Below are positions 11,274 to 21,851 of a stretch of DNA of 64,000 nucleotides, one piece after another (the first letter of the stretch is position 1; every line of letters starts with the position of its first letter). Both the position numbers and the translations under genes were made by a program. The stretch comes from Apoderus coryli. Its lineage: Eukaryota; Arthropoda; Insecta; Coleoptera; Attelabidae. Below the pieces are notes generated by a model. That model ran no database searches, was not told the DNA's origin, and saw only the letters and a list, made by a program, of their open reading frames with translations. The stretch spans positions 15,754,260 to 15,818,259 of the forward strand of contig OU452205.1 in NCBI GenBank assembly GCA_911728435.2, given 5' to 3'.

Positions 11274-12827
11274 TGTTTCTACAAGTCAAATAATTTTTTT
11301 AGACAATAAATGAGACAAAATATATGATTACCTCAGAAAAATTGCACTATAAACATGAAATTATTAATATATTAAAATTATTACAAATACCGACAGGTGG
11401 GGTGTGACAAACCCCTGCTCACTTCGAACAGCAGTATCTCTCACCGTAGTGTGATTCAAATTGATATGTATGTATTGGTGTATGGATTAATATAGGTTTT
11501 ACAGCTATTGAAGCGCTGCAGTCAATTGGAGGGAAATTTGAATGGAATTCCGTTGATCTTAGATCGCTGGGGTTTCTCACACCGCACGTTTCGAATGCTG
11601 GGTTAAAAAAAAATATTTATTTTACGATGCATGTTTAACAGACAAGTGAAAGAAGCTTATGCCGGTCTAATATAACACCCCGAGTTGGGTTTAAATATAA
11701 GTAGCAGCATTTGAGAGATTCGTATTTCATACTATATTAATCCTTTTACTAAAACAATGATTAGTTCTGTTTAATAAACAATTAATGATATATAACTAAA
11801 AGTCTTTGTTACTTTATGTAGCAAGCAATTCGTAAATTAATGACATGTTACATAAACATCGGGATTTGATATACGCCGACACAAAGTGCTAGTGCTCGCG
11901 AACCCAGTTAGGTATAAGCTTTAAAGTTCCATAATAACATAATTCCAATGTATAACATTCTACATAAATTAAGTAAAGTTTGCTACTGTACTTTATCGAT
12001 TGGTTCATAATCTCATATTGGAACGTATGTATTATGTGTATCAACATTCAGTTAAGTTTAATATTTATCCTGCAGCAATAGGAACCCTTTCATTCTAAAC
12101 CTCAAATATTTATGAATGATGTTTAGCATGATTTTTAGAATAATCAATCATATGAGTTATTAGAATATTAGTCCGTTGGTCGTATGATAGTTCTCCGCCT
12201 AAATTCAGTAGGATATGACTCAACTAACCCCGTCTGGCCGCCATGGACCCCTGACTATCATGCATGCGAGTCGAAAATAATTTCGTGAAAATGTTGGATA
12301 TTTCAAACACTTGTTTTGTTTTGTTTCTATTCAATGATTTTCTGTATATGTATATATTTTGAGATATTACTGTTTTATTTTCCTGTTCTGCATTAATGTC
12401 AAACAAATAAATTATGTCATTTTAGGTCAAACTGATAAACTAACTACTCAAATAAACCCAAAACTATTAACTTTTCTGCATTTACACAGTGCTTTTTTAT
12501 GGGTCGCCCTTAAAAAATATTTCCGTTGTACAAAAAATAAAAAAAAATGTCATAAAAAAATTCGGGGGCGAAAAATGTGACACACCTGTCGAAAAACACA
12601 AAAGTTTATCAGTACCAAATTTTAAAACCCAATAAAAACTATTTATGACCTTTAAGTTTCATTTAGTTAGGCGTCTCTTAAACCGTTTCCGAGAAATTGT
12701 AAAAATTTTATTTTATGGGACCAATAATGAATTTGTAGAGATGATACTATTGTTTTGTAACAGTTTGTGAACGTACTATAATTTAATGATGAAATTTATC
12801 ATTGAATCGATTATTCCATATTTTAAT
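11274..12827. other. Unclassified interval upstream of the gypsy element
   Basis: No gene is recognised. It contains the second copy of the 26-bp motif (11390-11415) and a related inverted motif ggggtttctcacaccg near 11569. A GC-richer patch near 12180-12260 has short 8-bp inverted arms (atgatagt/actatcat). Confidence 0.4.
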
Positions 12828-13027
12828 TGTGAGTTATGGGTAGTCTATGGTGTTGTTAGTCTATGTGCTTTTACGTATTGTCAAATGTCAATGTGTTGTC
12901 ATATATATTATAATAAAATTATTATTATTAATGTTATATTGAATATGGAGTTAGTTGCCATCCAAATATTATTATTAATATCTACCTTAAGGGCCTTCCT
13001 GCAACCTAAAAAGAGTAAAATACAACA
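12828..13027 (+). repeat. 5' LTR of gypsy-type element
   Basis: Matches 16863-17031 through blocks such as tagtctatggtgttgtt, gagttagttgccatcca and cttcctgcaacctaaa. It begins tg and ends ca. It is about 30 bp longer than the 3' copy because of an AT-rich expansion in the middle. Confidence 0.85.
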
Positions 13028-13162
13028 TGGTGCAGAAAGGTAGTTTCTAGAAAATTCTTGAATATATAAAAAAGAACCACGTTTATCATAAAACCAGTAA
13101 AGTTAAATAATCTTGGTTCCACCTGTGATAAAAGAAGTTTAAACAAGTCATATTCGTTGAAA

Positions 13163-13656
13163 ATGGATTTTAGAGAAGTTCCTTCGATGAAATTTTCTGA
13201 AAATGTAGCAGAAAATTGGAAATTTTGGCGACAACGATTTACTAAGTATTTAAAAGCACCGGAAATATGCAAAAAAGATGAACTTCTGACTCTCGTAGAA
13301 CCGTGAGAATATATAATACTTTTATTTTCGAACTTAACTAAAATGATAAATTGCAACCACTTCTTGAAAATTTTGAAGCTAATTTCATGCCTAAACGAAA
13401 TCTAACTTATCAAATGCATACACTTATTACTGGCAAACAACGAGAAGGTGACACAATCGAGCAGTTTATCACCAAATTAAACAATCTTGCTTTGGCATGT
13501 GAGATGGGAACTATAAAATACAATTTCACTAAAGATATAATGATGTGTGCTTTGGTTAACGAGAGTTTAAGAGAGAAATTAAGTCTATATATATGCAATT
13601 GCGACTTAGAAATAATAACATTAGAAAATTCACATAAAAGACAGGTGGCCCAGTGA
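13163..13656 (+). pseudogene. gypsy gag, broken
   Basis: The frame opens at the ATG at 13163 (MDFREVPSMKFSENVAENW, then a WRQRFTKYL segment), which is the usual start of Ty3/gypsy gag: substrate-like 'ENWxxWxQRFxxY' in the capsid N-terminal domain. A stop closes it near 13305, and it resumes in another frame at about 13336 with LLENFEANFMPKRN and REGDTIEQFITKLNNLAL, again typical capsid sequence, ending near 13656. The nucleocapsid zinc knuckle is not visible. After this point protease, reverse transcriptase and RNase H have been deleted, since integrase sequence follows within about 130 bp. Particle formation from this copy is not possible. Confidence 0.8.
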
Positions 13657-13789
13657 CTTCAAAAAAGTCCTAGATAGGTTAACGTATTACTATAAATTTA
13701 GATCGGAATCAACTGAAGCCGATGGTCTGGTGTAAAAGGGTATAAAACTAGTCAGTGGTGCGGGTAAGTGTGCGTAAAGATGTTTTATC

Positions 13790-14610
13790 AAAGTTACATA
13801 TATAGGTCATTTAGGCATAACCAAATATATAAGTACAGCAAATAGTTATTTTTTTTTTGGCCTGGTCTAAATAAATCAGTAAGGGATATGGTGATGGCCT
13901 GTATGATCTGTCAACAATTTTCATTTTCTAATAGACCAGAACCCATGATTCCTCATGAAATTACCAAATTGCCGTGGTATAAAGTTGCGGCAACTATTTT
14001 TCACTTTGACAGTAGCTCTATTCTGTTCGTTAGATACTATTTAAAATAATACAGAAATAGGAATTTGAATAAGTATCTGACCAGTAAAAACGTAATTTTA
14101 AATTTAAAAACAATATTTGCTTGTATACCAAATTTTTTAGTAGCAGATTGTGATCCGGAATTTTCAAGTATAATTTTTAAACATTTCTGTAAAGAATAGG
14201 AATTTCGTCACCTACATATCCACAGTCTAATGGAGAAGTAGAAAGAACTATTTAAACCGTAAAATCAGTTTTAAGGAAATGTAATAAAACTTCAAGAGAG
14301 TTGGTGTTTAAGCAGTTTTCAAGCCTAAACTGTATGGTCAAAGTAGATATGGAATTTTATTGACAGCTCTCATAGTAGACAGAAATTTTATATTTATAAA
14401 TAAATTAACTCCTGTATAAAATGTGTCATTTAAAGATGACCGTTTTGTCATTTTGACAGCGATAAAAAAGGTGCATCGTTTTTTATCACCGATAAAAACG
14501 CCTGTTCATCTTAAGCGTCTACATCTAGTATGCTTACGTCCCTTTAATGTCTGCCCTGTCAGTTATTTAAGTATATTGTTGGTAATTGATACTGAAACAT
14601 TACCACAGCA
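13790..14610 (+). pseudogene. gypsy integrase relic
   Basis: The plus strand encodes an H2C2-type zinc-binding stretch (GHLGITKY, then WPGLNKSVRDM and CMICQQF), followed by the start of the catalytic core (PWYKVAATIFHFDSSS), a D-containing VADCDPEF segment and a degraded EFRHLH/HSLMEK stretch. The order and spacing match Ty3/gypsy integrase. Several stops and frameshifts break it. The canonical VDYFS-like Asp segment is altered. The last part (to 14610) is barely readable and abuts the inserted TA-flanked element. Confidence 0.75.
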
Positions 14611-14620
14611 TTAATAAGTA

Positions 14621-15691
14621 CAGCATTCCGACTCCACGTTCGCACTTTGAAAAAAACTGTGACGTAAGATGCCGCCATTTTGGGTTACAAGTCAGATCCT
14701 TACTAAGAATAATTATAGTTTTTGGTTTCTAACCACAGTACTGTATTCTTATTTTTGTAAAAATATTTAAGTACATAAGAATATCGCTGTCAATTTCAGA
14801 AATATTTGCGGTGTGTCATAGTGATTGAAAACAACCTTGAGTGGTGTTATCAGTTAAATGTTGACATGATTGGGTGATTTTTAATAACAATAATAATAAC
14901 TATTGGAAAAAGTTGTTATTGTCAAAAAAGAATTAGTTTTCAATTTCTATATTACATTGGTCAGTTAAAATCGTTTCAGTGTTGAATGTAGTTTGTTATT
15001 TTTCTTTATTAATAAATCGCGTTTATTTCAATTTTCGTGGTTTATTATGAATATCGTTGTAGTGAGTTAAACGGGTAGTTTAATTCACAAATTACAACAA
15101 CAGCAACTTTAAAGGCAAATTTTGGCAAAGACTTCTTGAAACTTTATAATGATATTGTCAATAAAATAACAACTAGCCACGCGACAACTTGTGTTTATGT
15201 TTCACTTGTATTTAGTTTAAAAACATATTAGATACTGTCATTTCGTAATATAAATTTTACGGTTATACAAATAGTTGTTATAAACGTAAAATTATCTAGT
15301 ATTTATCTTAATTTTTACTTATTACTCACCTAACAGGATCTTTGGGGAAGCGAAAAAAATGTGTAGAGCAAGTGTACCGCTTATTGGGACAACATTTTGC
15401 AACACACACATGTCCTCTGTGATTATTCATTGTATGAATCCCAAGACACGTTAATAAAAATAAAATCCTTTTAATTCTCAAAAACACTATACCAAAAACA
15501 CAAAACACAGATTTAGATTCAAACACAATATTTATTTATCTCGTACACGCCGACAATGAACTATATATTGAACACAGGAGTGAACTGTATCTATCTACGT
15601 CTATGCGATTATTTTGACGTTGTAACCCATAATGGCGGCATGCGCGACGATATGCGCAGGACGGATTGCAAACGTGAAAGTCAGAATACTG
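14621..15691 (-). mobile_element. TA-flanked Tc1-type element carrying a THAP exon
   Basis: Left end: cagcattccgactccacgtt. Right end, reverse-complemented: cagtattctgactttcacg. Both lie next to TA (14619-14620, 15692-15693). A second shared block (gccgccatt followed by gggttacaa) extends the imperfect inverted repeat to about 70 bp. The 1.07-kb interior has no transposase. Instead it holds, on the minus strand, a short exon encoding the start of a THAP domain. It interrupts the gypsy pol region, so it is younger than that insertion. Confidence 0.7.
15330..15430 (-). pseudogene. THAP-domain N-terminal exon (captured)
   Basis: The minus-strand ATG at 15430 begins a 33-codon exon. It contains VCVAKCCPNK, then CSTHFFRFPKDPVR, and stops exactly at a splice-donor-like gtgagt (15324-15329). 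THAP zinc fingers bind DNA and begin with a C-x(2-4)-C pair followed by a HxFP segment; this piece matches the first half and then runs into the donor, just as a first exon would. The rest of the finger is not found nearby. Upstream on the same strand the sequence to the element's end could be a promoter or 5' leader. It may be a captured host exon or part of a larger THAP-carrying transposon. Function is unknown. Confidence 0.6.
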
Positions 15692-15852
15692 TATTATTTA
15701 TTATACTGTGACATTACAACATACAACAACAAACCAAACAATTTATAAAAATTGTGTATTTAATAACTGTTCATTTAAATAATTTAATTGTATCAATAAA
15801 GATAATTATTGTTGTTGTTCATTCATATATTCGGTCGTTAATTTATCTTGCC

Positions 15853-16049
15853 AAAAAACACTCGAGCTTTTCTTTTAAGGATAAATTTCTTTTTGTAACG
15901 AAATAATTTTTTCATCAGTAATTTTGCTCGAAAAACTGTCATTTGAGTGATTTTGTCAAATGGCAGTTTTTCTCGTAAAATTACTGATTGGCAAAATTAT
16001 TTCGTTACAAAAAGAAATTTATCCGATAAAAAAAAGCTCTTGTGTTTTT
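15853..16049. repeat. 94-bp inverted duplication within gypsy pol
   Basis: Arms 15853-15946 and 15956-16049 are near-exact reverse complements around a 9-bp spacer. The right arm belongs to the gypsy pol frame, so the left arm is an inverted copy of it. The ATG at 15960 lies just inside the right arm. Confidence 0.8.
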
Positions 16050-16638
16050 ACTGTTGATAAAAAAGGCGTCAGAACTCTACCAGATTTAATAGAAGGCATG
16101 ACTGTGTTAATTAAAAAATATTATAGAGATACATGGCGAAAAGCAACCATTCCAAAACCTGTACGTATAAGATCCTATGACGTACGAATAGAGGATGGTT
16201 CAATGTTATTTAGAAACATGAAGTTCATAACGGTGCTCAGAGATAGAAAATCTCAAAGACAAAATGTCCTACCATCCTCAAATTATTGTACGGATGCAGA
16301 AAATTATGTAACAATCAATGTAGAAGCTAGTAAGAGTCAAGGCAGTGAAGAATTATTGCAAAGTGAAGTTTGTGAATAAGGAGAGTGATTGTGAGAGTAC
16401 TCCGGGTTCTTGTTATTCTGGTCAGAATACAAATCTTGATCTTTGTGAAAATCTTGATACTTCCGCGGCTGCGGATCTTTCAGAATACAATCCATGTGTT
16501 TCCGATAGTAAAACTTATGTTACAAATTTAGATAGTAATAGTACAGATTTGAGAACATCAGCTTTTTCAGATATAACATCAAAAGTAACGCGGTCTGGTA
16601 GAGTCAGTAAACGACAAAAGAAATATAGAGATTTTTGA
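15960..16638 (+). pseudogene. gypsy pol C-terminal tail (integrase C-terminal domain)
   Basis: Two overlapping plus-strand frames (15960-16379 and 16345-16638) encode the C-terminal part of Ty3/gypsy pol. The first has EGMTVLIKKYYRDTWRKATI and SYDVRIEDGS, the SH3-like integrase C-terminal fold, then LRDRKSQRQ. The second ends in VTRSGRVSKRQKKYRDF, the basic tail commonly found at the end of these polyproteins. A frameshift near 16350 separates them. The stop at 16636-16638 is followed about 225 bp later by the 3' LTR. Confidence 0.75.
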
Positions 16639-16862
16639 GTTTTGATTGATAATTAAGAATACAGGAATTAAAAATTGTGAGATATTCAATTATAATTTGT
16701 ATAGCTAATTTATGAGAAAGTTTGGATAAGTAAAAATACAATAATTCCTTAGATTAAAAATAAATAATAAATGTAGTCTGGTAGCAACCTTATCTGTAAT
16801 ATGAATGTATGTGATACTCATATAGAATAGAAAGAAAAAATAAACAATTAAAGGAATGGATA

Positions 16863-17031
16863 TGTGAGATGTGGCTAGTCTATGGTGTTGTTGGTCTATG
16901 TGCCTGTACTGTAAAAAGGCAAGGTGTTGGCATATATATTTTGCTGTTAAATTGAAAATAGAGTTACTTGCCATCCAGACGTCGTATTATTAAGAGCCCT
17001 TCCTGCAACCTAAACAGAGTACAATACAACA
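16863..17031 (+). repeat. 3' LTR of gypsy-type element
   Basis: Homologous to 12828-13027. It starts tgtgagatgtggctagtc after a purine-rich tract and ends tacaaca. Divergence between the two LTRs indicates an old insertion. Confidence 0.85.
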
Positions 17032-17330
17032 GTAATCACTTAGTTTCTCACTGGTATTGCGATTCAAATTCGAAACTACTTCACCATATTTCACGTTTTT
17101 ACTAGGTATATTTATTCTATGATTATTACCTCGGCATTAGGTTATCTAATTTCAATTAGTTCACGAGAAGATTTAATTTCACTTTTTGTGATAACAATTT
17201 TATTTTGCCACTATTATTATATTGTCAATGACTTGAACTCCCATGGGTTAGAGTTAAATCCGAGTATTAATTCCTACTATATGGTAATAGCTGCCTTAGA
17301 AATCGATACATATATTTAAGTCTCACTGTA

Positions 17331-17745
17331 AGTAATGTGATACAAAAGGCCTGCGGTTTGGCCAAAAGCACAGGATTGCACATTGACCCGGAAATGAGAT
17401 TTAAAAAAGATATAGCTTACTTCTATCCCAATTTAACTACGCTGATGTATGGACCACGCTTAACAAGATCAGATGAAAGCAGAATACAAATTATACAAAT
17501 TAATGTGTTCGAATACGCTTTATTCGGAGGGGACAAGGGTGAATAAGTGCTATACTGAATGAAATAGGGTGGCTTGCGATGGTTAAAGGTGAAGTGTGCA
17601 TCTCCTCGTACTATTTAATAAAATCTTAAAGAGCAAGGAACCCGAATATTTATATGAGAGAATAATCTTTAGGGGTAATGCTAGTAGATGTAAATCTTTA
17701 ATTGAGCTAACAATCCATTATACTGCGATGTTTGAGCGGTATTTT
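17331..17745 (+). pseudogene. LINE reverse transcriptase C-terminal region relic
   Basis: The plus strand reads PEMRFKKDIAY, then TLMYGPRLTRSDESRIQIIQ, and in another frame an LNEIGWLAM segment, KSKEPEYLYERIIFRGN and CKSLIEL. This order (NYCDVVYGPxLT-xRIQ-QNxCxRF-GWL-KSxxPxYLYExIxFR) is the same as the region after the YADD motif in the LINE at 34788-36596. There are several frameshifts. The catalytic motifs lie upstream and are absent. Confidence 0.65.
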
Positions 17746-18824
17746 TATTATACCATAGCAATATATTAGAATACCAATTATTGACGAATGATTGACTGTT
17801 GATGGGTTATTAAGTGGTCTGTGAGACATGTTTTAAAAAGTCAAATATAGATAGATATATGTAGTTTAAAGATTTTTTATTTATTTGTTTTTATAGCAGA
17901 TTTCAGCATTAGGAACAGAATTTGACATCTTGCATATTTCGTGCCATTTGTGCTTTCCGATTCTGAAATTTAGTAAGACATTCAAATAAAATGTTCGGGC
18001 TTTTTGGGAAGGATATTTTCTGCTAATTAGTTTGCGTTGAGAGCAGTGAATGGCTCAAAATTTGTTGTTTCAATTTTCTTGATTATTGATTGCTCGTAAG
18101 TGATCATTTTATAATGCCTCGTATCGGATTCACGAGTTACTTTTAAATCATTTAAACCTCATAACCATAAAACTCCCAAGCTCTCTAATCCAGGCATATA
18201 TGCTACTCGGATGTAATAAGCCTCACAGACTTAATAATTTTTTTGAACCTTTGAGTTAAATGATTACCTAATTGCTAATGATTTTTTTTAGATCTTTGTT
18301 TATCTTTTTGTATTTCTTGTGGTTATCATTTTCTATTTCCATTACTTGCACTGAACGAGAGGGTTATATTGCACCAATTATAGATCTAAGCGAGTAAAGC
18401 AAAAATTTTGCCTGGATGTTAAATTAATGGAAGCTGTCGAAAACACTTGTTAAGTACTGGACTACTAACAAATGAACTACAAACTAAGATATGCAATTTC
18501 TTATTATATTCGCATTGGTTAACTTACTAAAGATCTCATAATTTTATCCTTTATGCGTTTAATAATTGGATGAGCAAAATTAATTTGAAGTTCACCAAAT
18601 ACCAGAATTGTTCTTAGGATTTTACTTTTATTAACTGTCATTAATTACATACCCGGCGCCCCTCCGGGAAAATCGCGACCAGTATTGAAAACAGTACAAA
18701 TCGGAAAACTATTATTATTATTCAACGATAAAAAATCAGTAATATAATTAATAGCCATAATAGCCAACGTAAAGTAGATGTCGCGAAACACATTTTTTAC
18801 ATCTCTGTATCGTGTGGAGTATAT
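17746..18824. other. Unclassified AT-rich sequence
   Basis: No gene is visible. A GC-rich patch cccggcgcccctccggg sits at about 18652-18668. A reversed copy of the gcgacatcta motif (tagatgtcgcg) lies at about 18777, just upstream of the hammerhead. Confidence 0.4.
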
Positions 18825-18864
18825 ACCACTGATGAGTCGTGAATAGACGAAACCGCCGTCTGGT
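18825..18864 (+). ncRNA. Hammerhead ribozyme, type I topology
   Basis: The sequence contains every core block of a hammerhead in order: acca (stem I 5' strand), ctgatga (18829-18835), stem II gtc/gac closing a gtgaata loop (18836-18848), gaaa (18849-18852), a minimal stem III, gtc (18858-18860) and tggt (stem I 3' strand). Cleavage would fall after c18860. Stem III is only about 2 bp, as in hammerheads reported from Penelope-like retroelements and retrozymes, which often act as dimers. About 55 bp downstream is shared with the decayed copy at 49126-49220. No reverse transcriptase of the Penelope type is visible nearby, so the host element is not identified. Confidence 0.75.
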
Positions 18865-19308
18865 GGTTGACAAACAAACTCTCGAAATTAAGTCTTGTTG
18901 TTTTTAACACAAGCCCGTATGTTCACATTGATGTCCTTCAACTTCCAAACAATTTCCGCATCTATGTAGCATTTGTGAATGTGTTTTTTTGTAATTTGAT
19001 TCGGGATTTGAATGTTGGATTTCTTACACATTGAATGGGGTCTTTCTTTGTGGTTGCTAGAATACCCAAATAAAAAATGCAGAACAGCTTGTTTTAAAGA
19101 AATACGCGAAACTTTCTACATACCTTGCAAAATCATCGAATTTGGAGCACTCTGTAAATAGAGAGTTGGGATTTGTCTTAGAGGTAACTTCGACACCTAA
19201 ATAGAACTTGTATTATTTGACTAACCCTCTCTGGTATACTACTGAGGTGTTCATGCCATCTAAAATGTTCATCAGCCCTTAAACCCAAATAATTAATTGA
19301 CAGCAAGT

Positions 19309-19775
19309 TGGAGGTATATGGCGATATCTAGTGTTTGAGCAGGCAAAATGCCCGGTGAAATAAAGTTTACAAACGATAGCCGGACAGGAAGTAGAACTCC
19401 ATTATATCGTATTGCCAAAATCACACATTCCCGAAATGCAGCAGCAAGAAACTTCATTTACAAATTGTTTATCACATAATGTAAAAAGACTTTATTGGAA
19501 ATTTGATTCACACTACGGCGAGTGATCGCCAGGCTATGTGTTTCAAATTTGTAACATTTATGAAGAGAGCTTATAGTAGCGCGAACTATCAAAGCACAAC
19601 AGCATATGTATATGGTGACAACTAGTGTTTGAGCAGGAAATATGTCCGGTGAAACAAACCCCACCAACTATAGCCGAACAAGAAGTTAAACTTCATTATA
19701 TCCTATTTCCGAAACTAGACAGGCCCGAATTCCCTAAGCAGGAGGCTTTATTTACAAATTCTTTGATCTGCGTCC
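19309..19775 (+). repeat. Tandem array, 294-bp unit, about 1.6 copies
   Basis: The motif tatggcgatatctagtgtt (19317) recurs as tatggtgacaactagtgtt (19611), an offset of 294 bp, and downstream blocks (gccggtgaaa-like, gccggacaggaagta / gccgaacaagaagtta, cccgaa) line up. Bases 1-280 are a third, separate copy. No coding frame. The family may be a satellite or the repeated body of a short element. Confidence 0.7.
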
Positions 19776-19899
19776 AGATCATTATCATTTCTTTGCCTAT
19801 TTACCCGTATAAAGCAGTATCATATTATTTATCATAAGCGAAGCTGAAACATCTTGCACGCTGGCTGGTATTGTTTAAATTTAATACGTAAATAGTTTA

Positions 19900-20095
19900 C
19901 AAAAAAGGACCCAGCACTGACTGCTGCGGCGTTCCATAAAATGGTCACTCAAATATGACTGAACGATTTTCAATGTATTTCCATTAAATTCCATATATAT
20001 GACAGTTTTCTAAGAAGAATATCGCGACTAACGGCATCAAAACCCTTTTGTAGAGCTACGCACACGCCACTGCTAGTTGTGAATCATCCAAGACC
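19900..20095 (-). pseudogene. LINE reverse transcriptase fragment
   Basis: On the minus strand the sequence reads VALQKGFDAVSRDILLRKLS, which matches the 'DLSKAFDTVxHxILLxKL' block containing a catalytic Asp, and further on TPQQSVLGPF, matching GVPQGSVLGPL. Frameshifts separate the two. Only about 190 bp survive. Clade not determined. Confidence 0.5.
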
Positions 20096-20206
20096 TGCGA
20101 TATATAACCATCGAACATATACATTGTTATATCTACGGTGATATAACTAACAAACTCAAACGTCGCCTGATGTGTTTGAAATAATTCAACTACATTAAAT
20201 ATACAG

Positions 20207-20482
20207 GACTATTAATGTAAACAAAGAAAATAATAATAAACTATTTGTCTGTCGTGTTAGTAAAAACATATTACCAAAACCAAATTATGACGTGAAACTA
20301 GAGGTGTCAACTATATTAGAATTTGACGATTTTTATTTGAAATCCATTTTCATGACTATATTCTTAGAAAAACATATGGGACAAGCAATTTCGTATATTT
20401 TTAGGTACAATCGTATCAAAGAATAATTCGTAAATTCGAGTTGAGTTTTTCTGATCCAAAAAGCTCATCTGCTTAATTGTAC
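20207..20482 (+). repeat. Direct repeat, upstream copy
   Basis: Begins gactattaatgtaaa and ends gcttaattgtac. It matches 21182-21480 at very high identity, apart from small insertions in the second copy (14 bp after aaactatttg and about 9 bp near 21417). It has no TG...CA ends, so it is not an obvious LTR. Confidence 0.85.
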
Positions 20483-20705
20483 GTTCTTATCGGTAAATTG
20501 CCGTAAATAAATACACTGCTGCTGCTGCTTAAATGTTTTGGATTTTGACAAGTCAATTTATTATTTAAAGTAAGTATTTATCAGATTATAACAAACAATA
20601 ATGTTTTGTTTAGGTTTTTAGAATGGTTTATAAAATTATTGCACAGGGTGGCTCAAAAATTTTTCAAAAAAGAATTAATTTTAAGTTTTTTATATATTTC
20701 TTTTG

Positions 20706-20778
20706 GTATCTGTGGCGTCATTGGTAGGGCGTTCGCTTCGCATGCGAAAGGTTAGGGGTTCGAATCCCAGCTTTGGCA
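20706..20778 (+). tRNA. tRNA-Ala-like sequence (CGC), probably SINE head or tRNA relic
   Basis: An A-box-like stretch (ggcgtcattggtagggcg), an anticodon arm with stem ttcgc/gcgaa and loop ttcgcat (anticodon CGC), and a B box ggttcgaatccc are all present, followed at once by a T-run that could end RNA polymerase III transcription. The acceptor stem does not pair well and the T-stem pairs for only 3 bp, so a functional tRNA is unlikely. It lies between the 0.3-kb direct repeats. Confidence 0.6.
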
Positions 20779-21181
20779 AAACTTTTTTTAATTTTTTGTT
20801 TTTTAATTTTTTTTTTTTTTTAATTTTTAATTTTTTGGAATTTTGTTATTTTTTTTTTAAACTTTATTTTTATCTTTTGGTTTTTAATTTTTTTTATAAC
20901 CCTCAATGAAATTTTATAAGGTTTTTGATTTTGACAAGTAGATTTATTATTTTTATTTTTGTTTTTTTTTTTATTTTTTTTTTTATAAGCCTCAATGACG
21001 TCATAGATAAGACACTGTCACTTTAGATTTTTAACACTTTTTCAGTAATATTACTTCAAATACACAATGACAACTTCTAAATTTACTACAACTATATGGA
21101 ATAACCATTTTATAACACTACAATATACAACATGTTGATAGAAATTGATCTTAAACATGAAAATAATGCCGAAAACTTTTA

Positions 21182-21480
21182 GACTATTAATGTAAAGAAA
21201 GAAAATAATAATAAACTATTTGACACAAACAATTTGTCCGTCGTGTTAGTAAAAACATATTACCAAAACCAAATTATGACGTGAAACTAGAGGTGTCAAC
21301 TATATTGGAATTTGTCGATTTTTTTTTTGAAGAGCATTTTCATGACTATATTCTTAAAAAAACATATGGGACAAGCAATTTCGTATATTTTTAGTCATAA
21401 TCGTATCAAAGAATAACGTACACATTCGTAAATTCGAGTTGAGTTTTTCTGATCCAAAAATCTCAACTGCTTAATTGTAC
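21182..21480 (+). repeat. Direct repeat, downstream copy
   Basis: Second copy of 20207-20482. The spacing from start to start is 975 bp. The interval between the copies holds the tRNA-like sequence and long T-runs. Confidence 0.85.
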
Positions 21481-21778
21481 CACAGTACTAATGTAAGGAT
21501 CACAGATTAAAATTAAAAGTTTGTTCAATAAATATTTTATATTAATTTCGTAAATCAAGCTAATAAGCTCAAACAAATAAAAACAATTCTGTTGTGTCTC
21601 CCCAAAACTTTCCCGGTAAGATATAATATAACCTAAAATATATATGACCTGGGCGTTCATGATGTTCTCTTCTCGCATACATAGTGCATACATACATAAT
21701 GATAATATTATTATTTCCAATAAGGTAACCTAACAAAGTAACTACTTTATTTAAAAATGAGAAATAAAACAAAATTGA

Positions 21779-21851
21779 ATGAGCTGGGATTTGAACCCAG
21801 GACCTTCCGCATGCTAAGCGTTCACTCTATCACTGTCGACACCGACGCTTA
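21779..21851 (-). tRNA. tRNA-Ala-like sequence (AGC) on minus strand, likely relic or SINE head
   Basis: Read on the minus strand: D-arm-like gacagtgatagagtg, anticodon loop ttagcat (anticodon AGC) on a partly paired stem, and a perfect 5-bp T stem ctggg/cccag around ttcaaat. The acceptor stem is weak, so a working tRNA gene is doubtful. Confidence 0.55.

Larger units (their letters stand above)
12828..17031 (+). mobile_element. Degenerate Ty3/gypsy-type LTR retrotransposon
   Basis: Two related terminal repeats (12828-13027 and 16863-17031) begin tgtgag and end tacaaca. A tgg that could begin the primer-binding site follows the first, and a purine-rich aaaggaatgga precedes the second. Flanking bases (ttaat before, gtaat after) could be a 5-bp target duplication with one change. 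Inside lie gag, integrase and pol-tail relics in the right order. Protease, reverse transcriptase and RNase H are missing. A 1.07-kb TA-flanked element (14621-15691) was inserted later. Confidence 0.85.

Noticed and set aside
20706..20778. Functional tRNA-Ala gene
   Set aside because: The acceptor stem does not pair and the T stem is short, so a SINE head or relic is more likely.
20703..20909. 68-codon frame through the T-rich stretch
   Set aside because: Phe-rich product read from poly-T and the tRNA-like sequence; an artefact of composition.
20207..21480. Solo LTR pair of a standard LTR retrotransposon
   Set aside because: Repeats lack TG...CA ends, and no primer-binding site or coding remains lie between them.
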